Part shown: one piece after another, positions 50,148-58,960 of the stretch | Position numbering within the stretch: position 1 is the first letter of the stretch | Layout: every line of letters starts with the position of its first letter | DNA from: Metabacillus litoralis | Lineage (GTDB): Bacteria > Bacillota > Bacilli > Bacillales > Bacillaceae | Reading direction: 5' to 3' | Length of the DNA stretch: 64,000 bases | Assembly (NCBI RefSeq): GCF_003667825.1 | Contig: NZ_CP033043.1 | Location: 2,271,001 to 2,335,000, forward strand | Notes under the pieces: model-generated | Told to the model about the DNA's origin: nothing | Databases searched by the model: none | What the model saw: the letters and a program-made list of their open reading frames with translations, nothing else | Made by a program: the position numbers and the translations under genes

Positions 50148-50264
50148 AACACTTTTCCTCCCTCGCCGCGTTCCCAAAACCATTATATATCATTGGCAAG
50201 GAAAGTGTCCAACTAAAATGATTTTAATGTAATAAAAATAATGTCTATTATATAATAATAATTA

Positions 50265-50918
50265 TTATTTACTAACAAATTCCACTACATTTTTCATTAA
50301 AAACGGAGAAGCATACGCTTCAAAGCTTGATGCAACGACTGCTAGAATGCTTATAAACAAAAAGACAGATACATATCTCATAAATAAAGAAAACGGAGCT
50401 TCCATTGAGTTTGTTTTCTTCATAAATAGCTGTTTGATCATTTTTAATGTAAACGATATGGCCACAGAACACATGATAATAAAAGCAGGGATTAATAAAA
50501 TATTTTGTGGCAACACTGTAACAAATGACAGCAAGAACCCCTTTAATCCTAGCTGATTCACTAAAAATCCTACCGTAAATCCTACAACCATCCCTTTAAT
50601 AAAGAGCATAACTAATATAACCGGCAGACCGATAATGGAAATTCCAAGTATCCACATTAATCCTAAATATTTTAGATTGTGAAAAAAGCTTTGCTGAAAC
50701 ATGTCTGCTGAACTCGCCACTTTTCCTTCTGCTACTTGTCCAAAAAATCGATTTAAATAATAATAAAGGTCCTCTTTTTGACTCAAGTTCATACTGTTTA
50801 CAATTATGGCACCAAAAATAACTCCCATTAAAAATAAAACAAAAACAAATAAATATATTGAAGAATGCTCTTTAAGATGCTGTTTAATCGTTGCACTAAT
50901 CGGCAGTTGTCTTTGCAT
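50265..50918 (-). CDS. spoIIM: Stage II sporulation protein M
   Basis: Membrane protein of 217 residues with about five helices, the SpoIIM subunit of the SpoIIDMP complex that drives engulfment. The ATG at 50918 has GGGAGGAA seven bases upstream. It lies upstream of fur as in B. subtilis. Confidence 0.93.
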   Translation of the reverse strand: MQRQLPISATIKQHLKEHSSIYLFVFVLFLMGVIFGAIIVNSMNLSQKEDLYYYLNRFFGQVAEGKVASSADMFQQSFFHNLKYLGLMWILGISIIGLPVILVMLFIKGMVVGFTVGFLVNQLGLKGFLLSFVTVLPQNILLIPAFIIMCSVAISFTLKMIKQLFMKKTNSMEAPFSLFMRYVSVFLFISILAVVASSFEAYASPFLMKNVVEFVSK

Positions 50919-51052
50919 GTAAAAATTCCTCCCGTTTTTCACTTACTAGAGTATATGAGAGGAACCAGTTTCTATGACTTAAAAATGGTTTTCTTTTATA
51001 GTTTACTAGGATATACTACTAAAAAATATTCCATATAAAGGATGTGTCAAGA

Positions 51053-51625
51053 ATGAACCCTATTTTACTAGATTTCCCTACCGAATTCACAACAAAACGT
51101 TTACTACTTCGAGCTCCAAAAGCTGGTGATGGAAAAGCAGTAAACGAGGCAATTATTGCATCTCTTCCTGAATTAAAAAAATGGATGCCCTTTGCGCAAA
51201 AAGAACCAACTCTTGAAGAAACAGAACAAAATATTCGAGAAGCTGTTGCACAATTTATTTTAAGAGAGGATCTCAGAATTCTCATATTTGACCGCCAATC
51301 AGGGCAATTTATTGGCAGCACTGGACTTCATCGAATGAATTGGAAGGTTAGAAGCTTTGAGATTGGGTACTGGATTGATACTAGATACAGTGGTCAAGGG
51401 TATATAACGGAAGCAGTTGAGGGGCTTATCAATTTTGCTACTAGCGAACTAAAGGCTAGAAGAATAGAGATTAGGTGTGACACCAGAAATGAACGTAGCC
51501 GAAAAATCCCTACTAAACTTGGATTTACTTTGGAGGGAACTTTTCGTTCTGCTGATATGTCAGTTGACGGCAAAAATGTTAGAGATACATTTATTTTTGC
51601 TAAAACATTTGAACAACATACCTGA
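51053..51625 (+). CDS. RimJ/RimL-type GNAT N-acetyltransferase
   Basis: GNAT protein of 190 residues starting with the RimJ/L-type strand FTTKRLLLRAP and containing FEIGYWIDTRYSGQGYITEAV with the acetyl-CoA loop (R/Q-x-x-G-x-G/A) and NERSRKIPTKLGF. Such enzymes acetylate protein N-termini or small molecules; the substrate is not predictable. ATG at 51053 (AAAGGA ten bases upstream) is preferred to the GTG at 51044. Not part of the B. subtilis order here, convergent with the EndoQ gene. Confidence 0.83.
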   Translation: MNPILLDFPTEFTTKRLLLRAPKAGDGKAVNEAIIASLPELKKWMPFAQKEPTLEETEQNIREAVAQFILREDLRILIFDRQSGQFIGSTGLHRMNWKVRSFEIGYWIDTRYSGQGYITEAVEGLINFATSELKARRIEIRCDTRNERSRKIPTKLGFTLEGTFRSADMSVDGKNVRDTFIFAKTFEQHT

Positions 51626-51643
51626 TGAAAGGGGGAATTCCCC

Positions 51644-52810
51644 CTATATTCCCGTTATTTTCCCATACGTTCCTCCCCCACCCGAATTGACCTGTAATCG
51701 ACCTTCTCTTGCAGCAACAATATATTCTGCTATTTTTTCCGAAACAACTTTTTGAAGCTCTGTCCTAGGTACTTCGTGTAAAATATTCATTTCTGTTCCA
51801 AACAAATCTTTCAGCTTTTCAAGTGTTTTAGGTCCAAGCCCTGGAATAAATTGAAGCGGCACTTGATGGATATAAGGTGGGCGGGGATTGTTATTTTTGA
51901 GTCCGTTAGATAACTCTTTCAAACGTTTAGAAACCCCTTTTGTGAATCTCTCACTTCCACAGCTTTCACATATTGTTGCACCAATTTCAGGCTTTTGTCC
52001 GCACTTCTCACATGTTGTTTCATAGTACTTTCCTAAATATGGATTCAATCCATAATTCGCTACAATACTACGACCATTTTCATTTCGCAATGCGTTCTTT
52101 AATTCTAAAAAGTTTGGATCATTTAACAATAACTTTTGATATTCACGACCAATTTTCGGTAATGAGTGAGCGTCCGAATTCGTTAAAAAAGGATAAGTAT
52201 GTAACTCAGCTATTTGATCCGCCATTTTTGTATCAGAGCTTAGCCCTAGCTCTACTGCATCAAACTGATCTGGGTTAAAAACTTCCTTTAATGATTGAGA
52301 TACGCCACTACCATATAAGCTCTTATGCGGTGTGAAGATATGTGCAGGTATAAATAATCCGTCTAGCTCTTTTACAACTGTTTGTAATGTTTTTCCGGTT
52401 TCATATATCCTTTGTGAACTTAATGTGTTGTTGGTTACTCTTTTAGAAAGCCAGATTGAGAATTCTTTCATTTTTTGAAGTGTTGGAAAATAGACTAAAA
52501 CATGAATTGGCCCTTTACAGCTTTCATCATAAATTTCTAGCTCACTTCCAAGAATTAGTGTTGTTTGCTGAAATCGTATGCCACCACCTTCTAACTCAAC
52601 ACAACTCCCATCCTCAAGAAGTTTTTCGAGAGTTAAAATGATTTCTGGTACATGACAATCAATGATCCCTACAATATCGATCCCTTTATGTTCACTTGCT
52701 TCAATTAATATGTTTTCCAAGGTAAGTGACCTTGAAGCAGTAATTTTCACTGGCTTTCCTGAATTTGTTTGTCCTATATGAATATGTAAGTCAGCAAAAT
52801 AACTGTTCAT
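51644..52810 (-). CDS. Endonuclease Q (PHP-domain DNA repair nuclease, YqxK)
   Basis: Protein of 388 residues resembling EndoQ, which nicks DNA 5' to deaminated bases and abasic sites. A PHP phosphoesterase domain (DLHIHIG near residue 7, IIDCHVPE, PAHIFTPH, SDAHSL) supplies the metal ligands. A four-Cys zinc ribbon follows (CEKCG...CESCG, about 280-300), then a helix-hairpin-helix (FIPGLGPKTLEKL, about 330). This matches the fold of archaeal and Bacillus EndoQ. A second in-frame ATG 12 bases upstream exists. It precedes nudF in reverse order: nudF, then this gene, 27 bases apart. Confidence 0.85.
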   Translation of the reverse strand: MNSYFADLHIHIGQTNSGKPVKITASRSLTLENILIEASEHKGIDIVGIIDCHVPEIILTLEKLLEDGSCVELEGGGIRFQQTTLILGSELEIYDESCKGPIHVLVYFPTLQKMKEFSIWLSKRVTNNTLSSQRIYETGKTLQTVVKELDGLFIPAHIFTPHKSLYGSGVSQSLKEVFNPDQFDAVELGLSSDTKMADQIAELHTYPFLTNSDAHSLPKIGREYQKLLLNDPNFLELKNALRNENGRSIVANYGLNPYLGKYYETTCEKCGQKPEIGATICESCGSERFTKGVSKRLKELSNGLKNNNPRPPYIHQVPLQFIPGLGPKTLEKLKDLFGTEMNILHEVPRTELQKVVSEKIAEYIVAAREGRLQVNSGGGGTYGKITGI

Positions 52811-52837
52811 AGGTGCTAACATCCTTTAGTTTTATAA

Positions 52838-53395
52838 TTATTTACTTGAATTTTTCACAGTATGCTTTAATCGTAAATACTGAACAGCATAGGCTGTTTT
52901 CGCATCGTAAATTCGTTTATTTGCAATCATTTCTTCAGCTTCCTCTAGTGTTACCTCCATCACCTCAACAAATTCATCCTCATCTAATTCTGCTGCCTCT
53001 GAAAGCTTTTCAAGATTTTCCGCAAGAAATAAATGAACAAGTTCATCTGCAAAACCAGGAGATGTATAAAAAGAAATAAGTGGTTCTAAATGAGTACAAG
53101 TGTACCCTGTTTCTTCTTCAAGTTCTCTTCGTGCTGTCGTTTCAGGTTCTTCCCCTTTTTCTAGTTTTCCGGCTGGGATTTCCACTAAATTACGTTCTAA
53201 TGGCTTACGAAATTGCTCTACCATAACAATTTTATTTTCCGGAGTAATCGCTATAACTGCTACAGCCCCTGGATGCTTAACAATTTCTCTTGAACTTGTC
53301 TTTCCGTTTGGAAGTTCAACTTGTTCTACATATAAATCAATAATTCTGCCTTTATAAATCTCTTTAGATGATAATGTTGTTTCGTTCAGTTTCAT
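52838..53395 (-). CDS. nudF: ADP-ribose pyrophosphatase NudF
   Basis: Nudix hydrolase of 185 residues splitting ADP-ribose to AMP and ribose-5-phosphate. The Nudix box G-x5-E-x7-REL-x-EETG is intact (GKLEKGEEPETTARRELEEETG, about 92-113, shown in part as GKLEKGEEPE). The ATG at 53395 gives the family length. Probably transcribed with the EndoQ gene. Confidence 0.93.
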   Translation of the reverse strand: MKLNETTLSSKEIYKGRIIDLYVEQVELPNGKTSSREIVKHPGAVAVIAITPENKIVMVEQFRKPLERNLVEIPAGKLEKGEEPETTARRELEEETGYTCTHLEPLISFYTSPGFADELVHLFLAENLEKLSEAAELDEDEFVEVMEVTLEEAEEMIANKRIYDAKTAYAVQYLRLKHTVKNSSK

Positions 53396-53477
53396 CGTTA
53401 CTTCAGCTCCTGTTCTATAAGCTTTTTTATCCTCATACATTCTATCATATCTTAACTGGAAGGGAATGGATTGCCGG

Positions 53478-53657
53478 GTGAAAATCTATCGACATGATCA
53501 AGGAATCACTCTTGTAGGTAAGGCTTGGGAAATCAGAGCAAAATTAAAAGAATATGCAAGCATTTACTCAACGGTGAATGAATGGGTTCAAAACGAAAAG
53601 CACAATAAAAAGAAAAGAAATCGTCGTGGCACCTTTACTAATAATACTTTTAATTAA
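53478..53657 (+). CDS. mciZ: MciZ, mother-cell inhibitor of FtsZ (extended form)
   Basis: Small protein of 59 residues. The segment LVGKAWEIRAKLKEY is essentially identical to that of B. subtilis MciZ, which caps FtsZ filaments in the sporulating mother cell and blocks a second cytokinesis. I start at GTG (53478; V-K-I-Y-R aligns with M-K-V-H-R of MciZ), with GGAAGGG about 13 bases upstream; an in-frame ATG 12 bases earlier touches that site. B. subtilis MciZ has 40 residues; this one carries a basic tail (KHNKKKRNRRG) absent there. Divergent from nudF, upstream of yqkF, as in B. subtilis. Confidence 0.88.
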   Translation: MKIYRHDQGITLVGKAWEIRAKLKEYASIYSTVNEWVQNEKHNKKKRNRRGTFTNNTFN

Positions 53658-53749
53658 GAATGAACAGCAGGGTCTTTTTCAGTTGATTTTCACCAGGCTT
53701 TGTACTAATCTCAATGATATGACTTGATATTATACTGGAGTGATTATGT

Positions 53750-54658
53750 TTGCGAAAAAGACAACTCGGTAAATCTGATTTATTTGTGAGTGAAGTTGGC
53801 CTTGGTTGTATGTCATTAGGTACAGAGGAAAAACATGCCCTTTCACTTGTTGATAGGGCAATTAACTTGGGAATAAATTATTTAGACACAGCTGATTTAT
53901 ATGATGCAGGTGTAAACGAGGAGCTTGTTGGTAAAGCGATTAAACATCAACGTAACGAGATAATCTTAGCAACAAAAGTCGGAAACAAGTGGAAAGAAGA
54001 TAAAACAGGCTGGACATGGGATCCATCTAAGGCATATATAAAAACCGCTGTCAAAGACAGTTTAAAACGTCTACAGACAGATTATATTGACCTTTATCAG
54101 TTACATGGAGGCACAATTGAAGATCATATTGATGAGACGATTGAAGCCTTTGAAGAATTAAAGCAAGAAGGTGTCATTCGATATTATGGTATTTCCTCTA
54201 TTCGCCCTAATGTGATTAAGGAATATTTGAGCAAATCGAACATAGTTTCAATTATGATGCAATACAGCTTATTGGATCGTCGTCCAGAAGAATGGTTTTC
54301 TATCATAAAAGAGCATAATGTAAGTGTCATTGCCCGTGGTCCGCTTGCAAAAGGACTTCTTACTAAAAAACCTTTAGGAGAAAAATCAACATCTAAAGGC
54401 TACTTAACTTATTCAGAGGCTGAGCTAAAAAGTGTACTATCTATGTTAGAACAAGTAGACTCTAACCATACTATGACTGAACTAGCTATACAATATTGCC
54501 TACACCAAGATGTAGTTGGTACTGTTATACCAGGAGCTAGCAAGTTAAAGCAATTAATTGAAAATGCTGAGGCAGGATCCTCAGAAAGACTGTCACAGCA
54601 AACCTATGAACAGCTACAAACACTCACAAAATTTGATAAATACGCACAACATCGTTAA
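53750..54658 (+). CDS. yqkF: Aldo/keto reductase YqkF
   Basis: NADPH-dependent aldo/keto reductase of 302 residues, (beta/alpha)8 fold. Catalytic tetrad: D48-region in YLDTADLYD with Tyr, Lys in LATKVG, His in YQLHGG. Substrate unknown. It starts at TTG with GGAGTGA six bases before. Order mciZ-yqkF-yqkE is conserved. Confidence 0.92.
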   Translation: MRKRQLGKSDLFVSEVGLGCMSLGTEEKHALSLVDRAINLGINYLDTADLYDAGVNEELVGKAIKHQRNEIILATKVGNKWKEDKTGWTWDPSKAYIKTAVKDSLKRLQTDYIDLYQLHGGTIEDHIDETIEAFEELKQEGVIRYYGISSIRPNVIKEYLSKSNIVSIMMQYSLLDRRPEEWFSIIKEHNVSVIARGPLAKGLLTKKPLGEKSTSKGYLTYSEAELKSVLSMLEQVDSNHTMTELAIQYCLHQDVVGTVIPGASKLKQLIENAEAGSSERLSQQTYEQLQTLTKFDKYAQHR

Positions 54659-54662
54659 AGTT

Positions 54663-54695
54663 TAAAAGCGGAGTTAACCCCCGCTTTTAATTTTT
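54663..54695. terminator. Bidirectional terminator between yqkF and yqkE
   Basis: AAAAGCGG and CCGCTTTT form an eight-bp stem followed by a T-rich run. Confidence 0.8.
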
Positions 54696-54932
54696 TCATT
54701 TGAACTCTTTCCATGATAGTGAGCTTTCATTAAAAAGCTCTTCAAAACTTTTATTTTTCTCTCTTTGCTTTCTCTCCTCAATCCGTTTACGCTCAAGAGC
54801 CGCCTCTTTTTCTTCATGCTCTTTTGTTAAATCCTTTTTTACGGCCTTCAATTGTTCTAAAAGATCATTATTTAAATGATCTGATAAAGATACAGCTTGA
54901 TCATCCTTTTTCTTTTTGTTTGATTTCTTCAT
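54696..54932 (-). CDS. yqkE: YqkE family protein (DUF3886)
   Basis: Very charged protein of 78 residues, rich in Lys and Glu, probably one long coiled coil (about 20-62), ending SFEELFNESSLSWKEFK. It fits B. subtilis YqkE in size and neighbours. Function unknown. Confidence 0.82.
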   Translation of the reverse strand: MKKSNKKKKDDQAVSLSDHLNNDLLEQLKAVKKDLTKEHEEKEAALERKRIEERKQREKNKSFEELFNESSLSWKEFK

Positions 54933-55143
54933 CTAAGTTGCCTCCTCTTACCCTCAATCTATTAAAAATTATAGCAAATTTATCACAGTTTTAACTACTA
55001 GTACCTCTTGTTTTAATTAGCCAATAATTAGAAATAAAACATCTACTAACCTAAACGAATGAATATGAAATGGGATTAAATAGAGCAATTGTATAATTTG
55101 CTGATCTATCAGACATTTTAATGAAAGAAAGGAGAGATGTAAT

Positions 55144-55263
55144 ATGGCAAAACAACGTGGACAAAAAGGCAAACCAAATTCTGACACAACCAATAATAAG
55201 ATGGCAGCGGAAGAAATGGAAAAGGCTATTCATCCAACAAAAAGACAAAACTCACCGCAATAA
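55144..55263 (+). CDS. Small hydrophilic protein of 39 residues, unknown
   Basis: A 39-residue frame from an ATG with GGAGAG seven bases upstream to a stop followed at once by a terminator (55269-55297). The product is hydrophilic and basic at both ends (MAKQRGQKGKPN...HPTKRQNSPQ) and resembles the small acid-soluble or coat-associated spore peptides of Bacillus in style, but I do not recognise the family. The ribosome site plus own terminator make it a real gene rather than chance. Confidence 0.6.
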   Translation: MAKQRGQKGKPNSDTTNNKMAAEEMEKAIHPTKRQNSPQ

Positions 55264-55268
55264 TTACT

Positions 55269-55297
55269 GAAGACAGGCATAACGCTTGTCTTCTTTT
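55269..55297 (+). terminator. Terminator after the 39-residue gene
   Basis: GAAGACAGGC and GCTTGTCTTC form a stem of ten (one wobble) followed by T4AT2. Confidence 0.8.
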
Positions 55298-55371
55298 ATT
55301 TCATAACGGATTATTGGTGAACACCTTCTTTTCATGTAAAATAAAAGGTATGTTCATTTAGGAGGCTTTTC

Positions 55372-56304
55372 ATGAAAAAAATATTAACGACTATCCTAAT
55401 CATCCTTTCGTATGTTTTAATTGTTGGCTTTTTCTTTACGAATAAGATGATGTACATCAAAAAGAAGAAAGATGAAGACATCATTAACAGAGAAACAAAA
55501 TATGGTTTTTATAATCAAAAAGATTTTGACTCTCTTGATAAAAGAGATTTCTCTATTACTTCTCAATTCGGATATCAAATTAAGGGAGCTCTTTATGAAC
55601 CACATCATACTAATCGGTACATTATTATTTGTCATGGTGTAACAGTTAATCGACTAAATTCAGTTAAATATATGAATTTATTTATCAAAAAGGGCTGGAA
55701 TGTATTAATTTACGATCATCGACGCCATGGTGAAAGTGGAGGTAAAACCACAAGCTATGGTTACTATGAAAAATTTGACCTTCAGACTGTTGTTAACTGG
55801 CTAAAAAATGAGGTTGGTGAATCACTTATTTTAGGTATACATGGCGAATCTATGGGAGCAGTTACTACTCTACTTTATGGTGGGATGGTTGAGGATGGAG
55901 CTGACTTTTACATAGCCGATTGTCCGTTTTCTGAACTAGAAGCTCAACTTCTTTATCGCCTTAAGGTCGAATTTAATATTCCTGGATTTTTGGTTATGCC
56001 AATTGCTAAACCATTTGTTAAGCTTCGTGACCGGTATTCACTTAAAGATGTTTCCCCAATTAGCATAATAAATAATATCCATAATCCTGTCCTCTTTATT
56101 CATAGTAAGGATGATGACTACATACCTGTTGATATGACGAAGCAACTATACAATAAGAAAGCTGGCTATAGAAAGCTCTATATTGCTGAAAAAGGCTCTC
56201 ACGCAATGTCATACGCTGAAAACCGTGAGAAATATTCCGAAGTAATAGATGAGTTTCTTGAGGATATTGGTGTAATCTCTAATGTTCAACTAGGCACTAA
56301 CTAG
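55372..56304 (+). CDS. yqkD: YqkD-type membrane-anchored alpha/beta hydrolase
   Basis: Hydrolase of 310 residues. An N-terminal helix (about 4-22) anchors it outside or in the membrane. The fold is marked by the oxyanion segment CHGVTVNR, the nucleophile elbow GIHGESMGA (Ser about 166), an acid in HSKDDDYIP and the catalytic His in EKGSHAMSY. Substrate unknown. A hairpin follows its stop. Confidence 0.88.
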   Translation: MKKILTTILIILSYVLIVGFFFTNKMMYIKKKKDEDIINRETKYGFYNQKDFDSLDKRDFSITSQFGYQIKGALYEPHHTNRYIIICHGVTVNRLNSVKYMNLFIKKGWNVLIYDHRRHGESGGKTTSYGYYEKFDLQTVVNWLKNEVGESLILGIHGESMGAVTTLLYGGMVEDGADFYIADCPFSELEAQLLYRLKVEFNIPGFLVMPIAKPFVKLRDRYSLKDVSPISIINNIHNPVLFIHSKDDDYIPVDMTKQLYNKKAGYRKLYIAEKGSHAMSYAENREKYSEVIDEFLEDIGVISNVQLGTN

Positions 56305-56330
56305 TTATTCTAATCATGAATATACATATT

Positions 56331-56374
56331 GGCCTAATCACAACTAGGCATGTAGGTGTGATCAGGCCTTAAAA
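56331..56374 (+). terminator. Hairpin after yqkD
   Basis: GGCCTAATCACA pairs with TGTGATCAGGCC at 11 of 12 positions, followed by TTAAAAT; a terminator with a weak T tail. Confidence 0.55.
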
Positions 56375-56522
56375 TACCACTAATCCTCCTTTTTCTTCCC
56401 ACTCTACTATTTATCCCACACGCTTTTTTCACTTCTTTCAATAGAATAGTTTATCAGGAACTTCTAATATGCTAATATAATAAAAGTATTTAGTTAGAAT
56501 AGCTTTAGAAGGAGATTGATTT

Positions 56523-57929
56523 ATGACAATAATTGAAAATATCATTAATGGAACAAATACATTGTTATGGTCGTATGTATTAATCATTATGTTAATTGGG
56601 GCAGGAATTTATTTTACTGTTCGAACAAAATTTGTTCAATTTCGAATGATTGGCGAAATGGTTCGCTTATTAGGTGAAGGTGCAGCTGCTAATAAAAAGG
56701 GGGTTTCATCTTTTCAGGCATTTTGTATTAGTACGGCCTCTCGTGTTGGTACTGGTAACCTTGCTGGTGTTGCCATCGCAATTACAACAGGAGGACCAGG
56801 AGCTGTTTTTTGGATGTGGCTAATTGCCTTAATTGGCTCCGCATCTGCCTTTGTTGAAAGTACACTTGCACAAATCTATAAAATAAAAGACGGGGACACA
56901 TTTCGCGGTGGTCCGGCCTATTACATGGAAAAAGCACTAAACGCTCGTTGGATGGGTGTGACCTTTGCTGTATTGATAACGCTAACTTTTGGCTTAGCTT
57001 TTAATTCTGTTCAGGCAAATACAATTACAAGTGCTTTTCACTCATCATTCGGTATTAGCAAGGTACTAATTGCTATTATTTTATCTATTATCACAGCGAT
57101 TATTATCTTTGGTGGGATTAAAAGAATTGCCAAGGTATCTGAAATTATTGTACCAATTATGGCAGGTGCCTATATTCTTATTGCTCTATTCATCATGCTA
57201 ACAAATATTACAGAAATCCCAGGTGTTTTTATATTAATATTCGAAAGTGCCTTTGGACTTAAAGAGGCTGCAGGTGGTGCTTTAGGTGCCGCAATGATGA
57301 ATGGAATCAAACGAGGTTTGTTTTCAAACGAAGCTGGGATGGGAAGTTCACCTAATGCTGCAGCTACCGCGGATGTCAGCCACCCTGTTAAACAAGGTTT
57401 AATTCAAGCGCTTGGGGTGTTTGTTGATACGATTATTATTTGTAGTTCAACTGCATTTATCATCTTGTTATCAGGTCTTTATACCTCTCAAGAATCAGAT
57501 GGTATTATCCTAACACAACAAGCACTAGAAACTTCTATAGGATCATGGGCTGGAATTTTTCTTGCGTTTATCGTTCTTATGTTCGCATTCAGCTCTATCG
57601 TCGGGAACTACTATTACGGAGAATCTAATATTGAATTTATAAATCAAAAAAAGATCTATCTTATTATTTATCGTATTGCTGCTGTATTTATGGTTGCTTT
57701 TGGATCATTAGCTTCCTTAAACTTCGTGTGGAGTTTAGCCGATATGTTTATGGGCCTAATGGCAATTATTAATTTAATCGCCATTTCAATACTTGGCAAA
57801 ATTGCATTTTCTGCACTTAACGACTATACAAAGCAAAAAGCAAATGGAAAAGATCCAGTCTTTGATAAAACCTCTATTAAAGGTTTAAAAAATGTTGAAG
57901 CTTGGGAAAAGCCATTAGAAAAATCATAA
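56523..57929 (+). CDS. alsT: Alanine/glycine:cation symporter (AGCS family, AlsT-like)
   Basis: Membrane transporter of 468 residues with about ten helices and the AGCS signatures (SRVGTGNLAGVAIA, FRGGPAYYME, FSNEAGMGSSPNAAATA). Members carry alanine, glycine or glutamine with sodium or protons. GGAG lies eight bases before the ATG. Single-gene unit with a strong terminator. Confidence 0.93.
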   Translation: MTIIENIINGTNTLLWSYVLIIMLIGAGIYFTVRTKFVQFRMIGEMVRLLGEGAAANKKGVSSFQAFCISTASRVGTGNLAGVAIAITTGGPGAVFWMWLIALIGSASAFVESTLAQIYKIKDGDTFRGGPAYYMEKALNARWMGVTFAVLITLTFGLAFNSVQANTITSAFHSSFGISKVLIAIILSIITAIIIFGGIKRIAKVSEIIVPIMAGAYILIALFIMLTNITEIPGVFILIFESAFGLKEAAGGALGAAMMNGIKRGLFSNEAGMGSSPNAAATADVSHPVKQGLIQALGVFVDTIIICSSTAFIILLSGLYTSQESDGIILTQQALETSIGSWAGIFLAFIVLMFAFSSIVGNYYYGESNIEFINQKKIYLIIYRIAAVFMVAFGSLASLNFVWSLADMFMGLMAIINLIAISILGKIAFSALNDYTKQKANGKDPVFDKTSIKGLKNVEAWEKPLEKS

Positions 57930-57945
57930 AATATATATCTTTATA

Positions 57946-57991
57946 AAAACCTTTTTACTAGTCATGAATTTGACTTGTAAAGAGGTTTTTT
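57946..57991 (+). terminator. Terminator after alsT
   Basis: AAAACCTTTTTAC pairs with GTAAAGAGGTTTT, with an inner AGTCA/TGACT pairing, followed by a T run. Confidence 0.85.
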
Positions 57992-58056
57992 AGTCTTCAG
58001 AAGACATTTAGATCTTCTTGTTCAACAATACTTACCTTAATACCAAAGCTTCAGGA

Positions 58057-58345
58057 CTTTAATTCATTAGGGGATCAACAACAAATGCGAGCGGAAAAGA
58101 GCGTGTGTGTCGTTCATAAGGGGATCTACGGCAAAAGTCGTAGGAAAAGTGCATGTTCTGTCGTTCATAAATGGGATGAACGACACAAGTGGTAGGAAAA
58201 GTGCATGTTCTGTCGTTCATAAGTGGGATGAACGACACAAGTGGTTGGAAAAGTGCATGTTCTGTCGTTCATAAGTGGGATGAACGACACAAATGGTAGG
58301 ACTCAGAAAGGGAATGTCGTTCATAGCGGTGATGAACGGTAAATC
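58057..58345. repeat. Array of 52-bp repeats, each a 9-bp dyad
   Basis: Units start at 58108, 58159, 58211, 58263 and 58315 (spacing 51, 52, 52, 52), with a decayed copy before at about 58057. The core is GTCGTTCAT, seven bases, ATGAACGAC, a perfect inverted repeat, followed by about 27 conserved bases (ACAAGTGGTAGGAAAAGTGC...). The linker is conserved, so this is not a CRISPR array. It lies in the 800-base gap after alsT with no gene. Confidence 0.92.
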
Positions 58346-58438
58346 AGGCAGGAAATAGAAAGGAAATATTGCTTGTATTCACTCTATAAACCAGTTTTTT
58401 CTTAAGAATGGATGCATAGGTCTTCTTCCATGAACATT

Positions 58439-58585
58439 TTAACTGTGATTAATATGTTTATCTGCGATTTTACAAGGGGTATCTACGATTACTAGAGTCT
58501 TATCTTCGATTATAAGAGGGGTATCTACGATTATTAGAGGTTTATCTTCGATTTTCCCGTTTTTATCTTCGATTCGACAAAATTC
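58439..58585. repeat. Array of seven 21-bp repeats
   Basis: Seven units at exact 21-base steps from 58439: each starts with a head such as ATCTTCGATT or ATCTACGATT followed by a variable tail of about 11 bases. The first two are more diverged. A lone head occurs at 58970-58979. A 65-codon frame through it reads as a heptapeptide repeat, a consequence of the 21-base period. Confidence 0.92.
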
Positions 58586-58724
58586 TACATTTCCTCTACT
58601 TACTCTTGCTTGTACCTTTAAATTTGTTTCTACCATGCATCTTCATAATAAAAATTATATTTATGCTTCACCCTTACTTTTTTTATAAGCAAAAAAAGAC
58701 CAGCATCTCTACTGCCTCCATCTT

Positions 58725-58798
58725 ACTTGGCGACGTCCTACTCTCACAGGGGGAAACCCCAACTACCATCGGCGCAAGAGCTTCACTTCCGTGTTCGG
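58725..58798 (-). pseudogene. Truncated 5S rRNA copy
   Basis: Minus-strand sequence equivalent to the 3' two thirds of the intact 5S at 60565-60680, with several substitutions and single-base losses, and with the 5' third replaced by unrelated sequence beyond 58798. The 22 bases downstream (about 58691-58716) also resemble the rrn terminator of the intact operon, with the stem broken. It is a remnant of an rRNA operon end. Confidence 0.8.
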
Positions 58799-58799
58799 A

Positions 58800-58960
58800 C
58801 TATCGGCTTGCTGCGATAAGCGGCGAATCTCTGCGTCAGCTTGTTCGTTCAAATCCTCATGTGGCAAGACCGCACACTCCGGTCTTCACTCCCTGCGCTT
58901 CCTTGACCTTCTTGCTTCTCCCAAGCCTCAGGCTAGTAGTCTTATTTAGTCTCTATCTCT
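58800..58960. other. GC-rich structured segment next to the 5S remnant
   Basis: About 160 bases clearly richer in G and C than the surroundings. Two dyads: GCTGCG (58810-58815) with CGTCAGC (58834-58840, one bulge), and AAGACCG (58866-58872) with CGGTCTT (58880-58886). No reading frame of interest. It could be a dispersed intergenic element or non-coding RNA of the Bacillaceae. Confidence 0.4.

Noticed and set aside
50235..50275. PerR-box-like AT dyad upstream of fur
   Set aside because: The region is a run of ATT/AAT repeats that matches the box only loosely and overlaps the spoIIM end.
58057..58345. CRISPR array
   Set aside because: Repeats are regular but the sequences between the dyads are conserved, not unique spacers, and no cas gene is present.
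58439..58636. Minus-strand frame of 65 codons with heptapeptide repeats
   Set aside because: The repeat is explained by the 21-base DNA period; no ribosome site or promoter, and the same architecture at 44 kb is out of frame.
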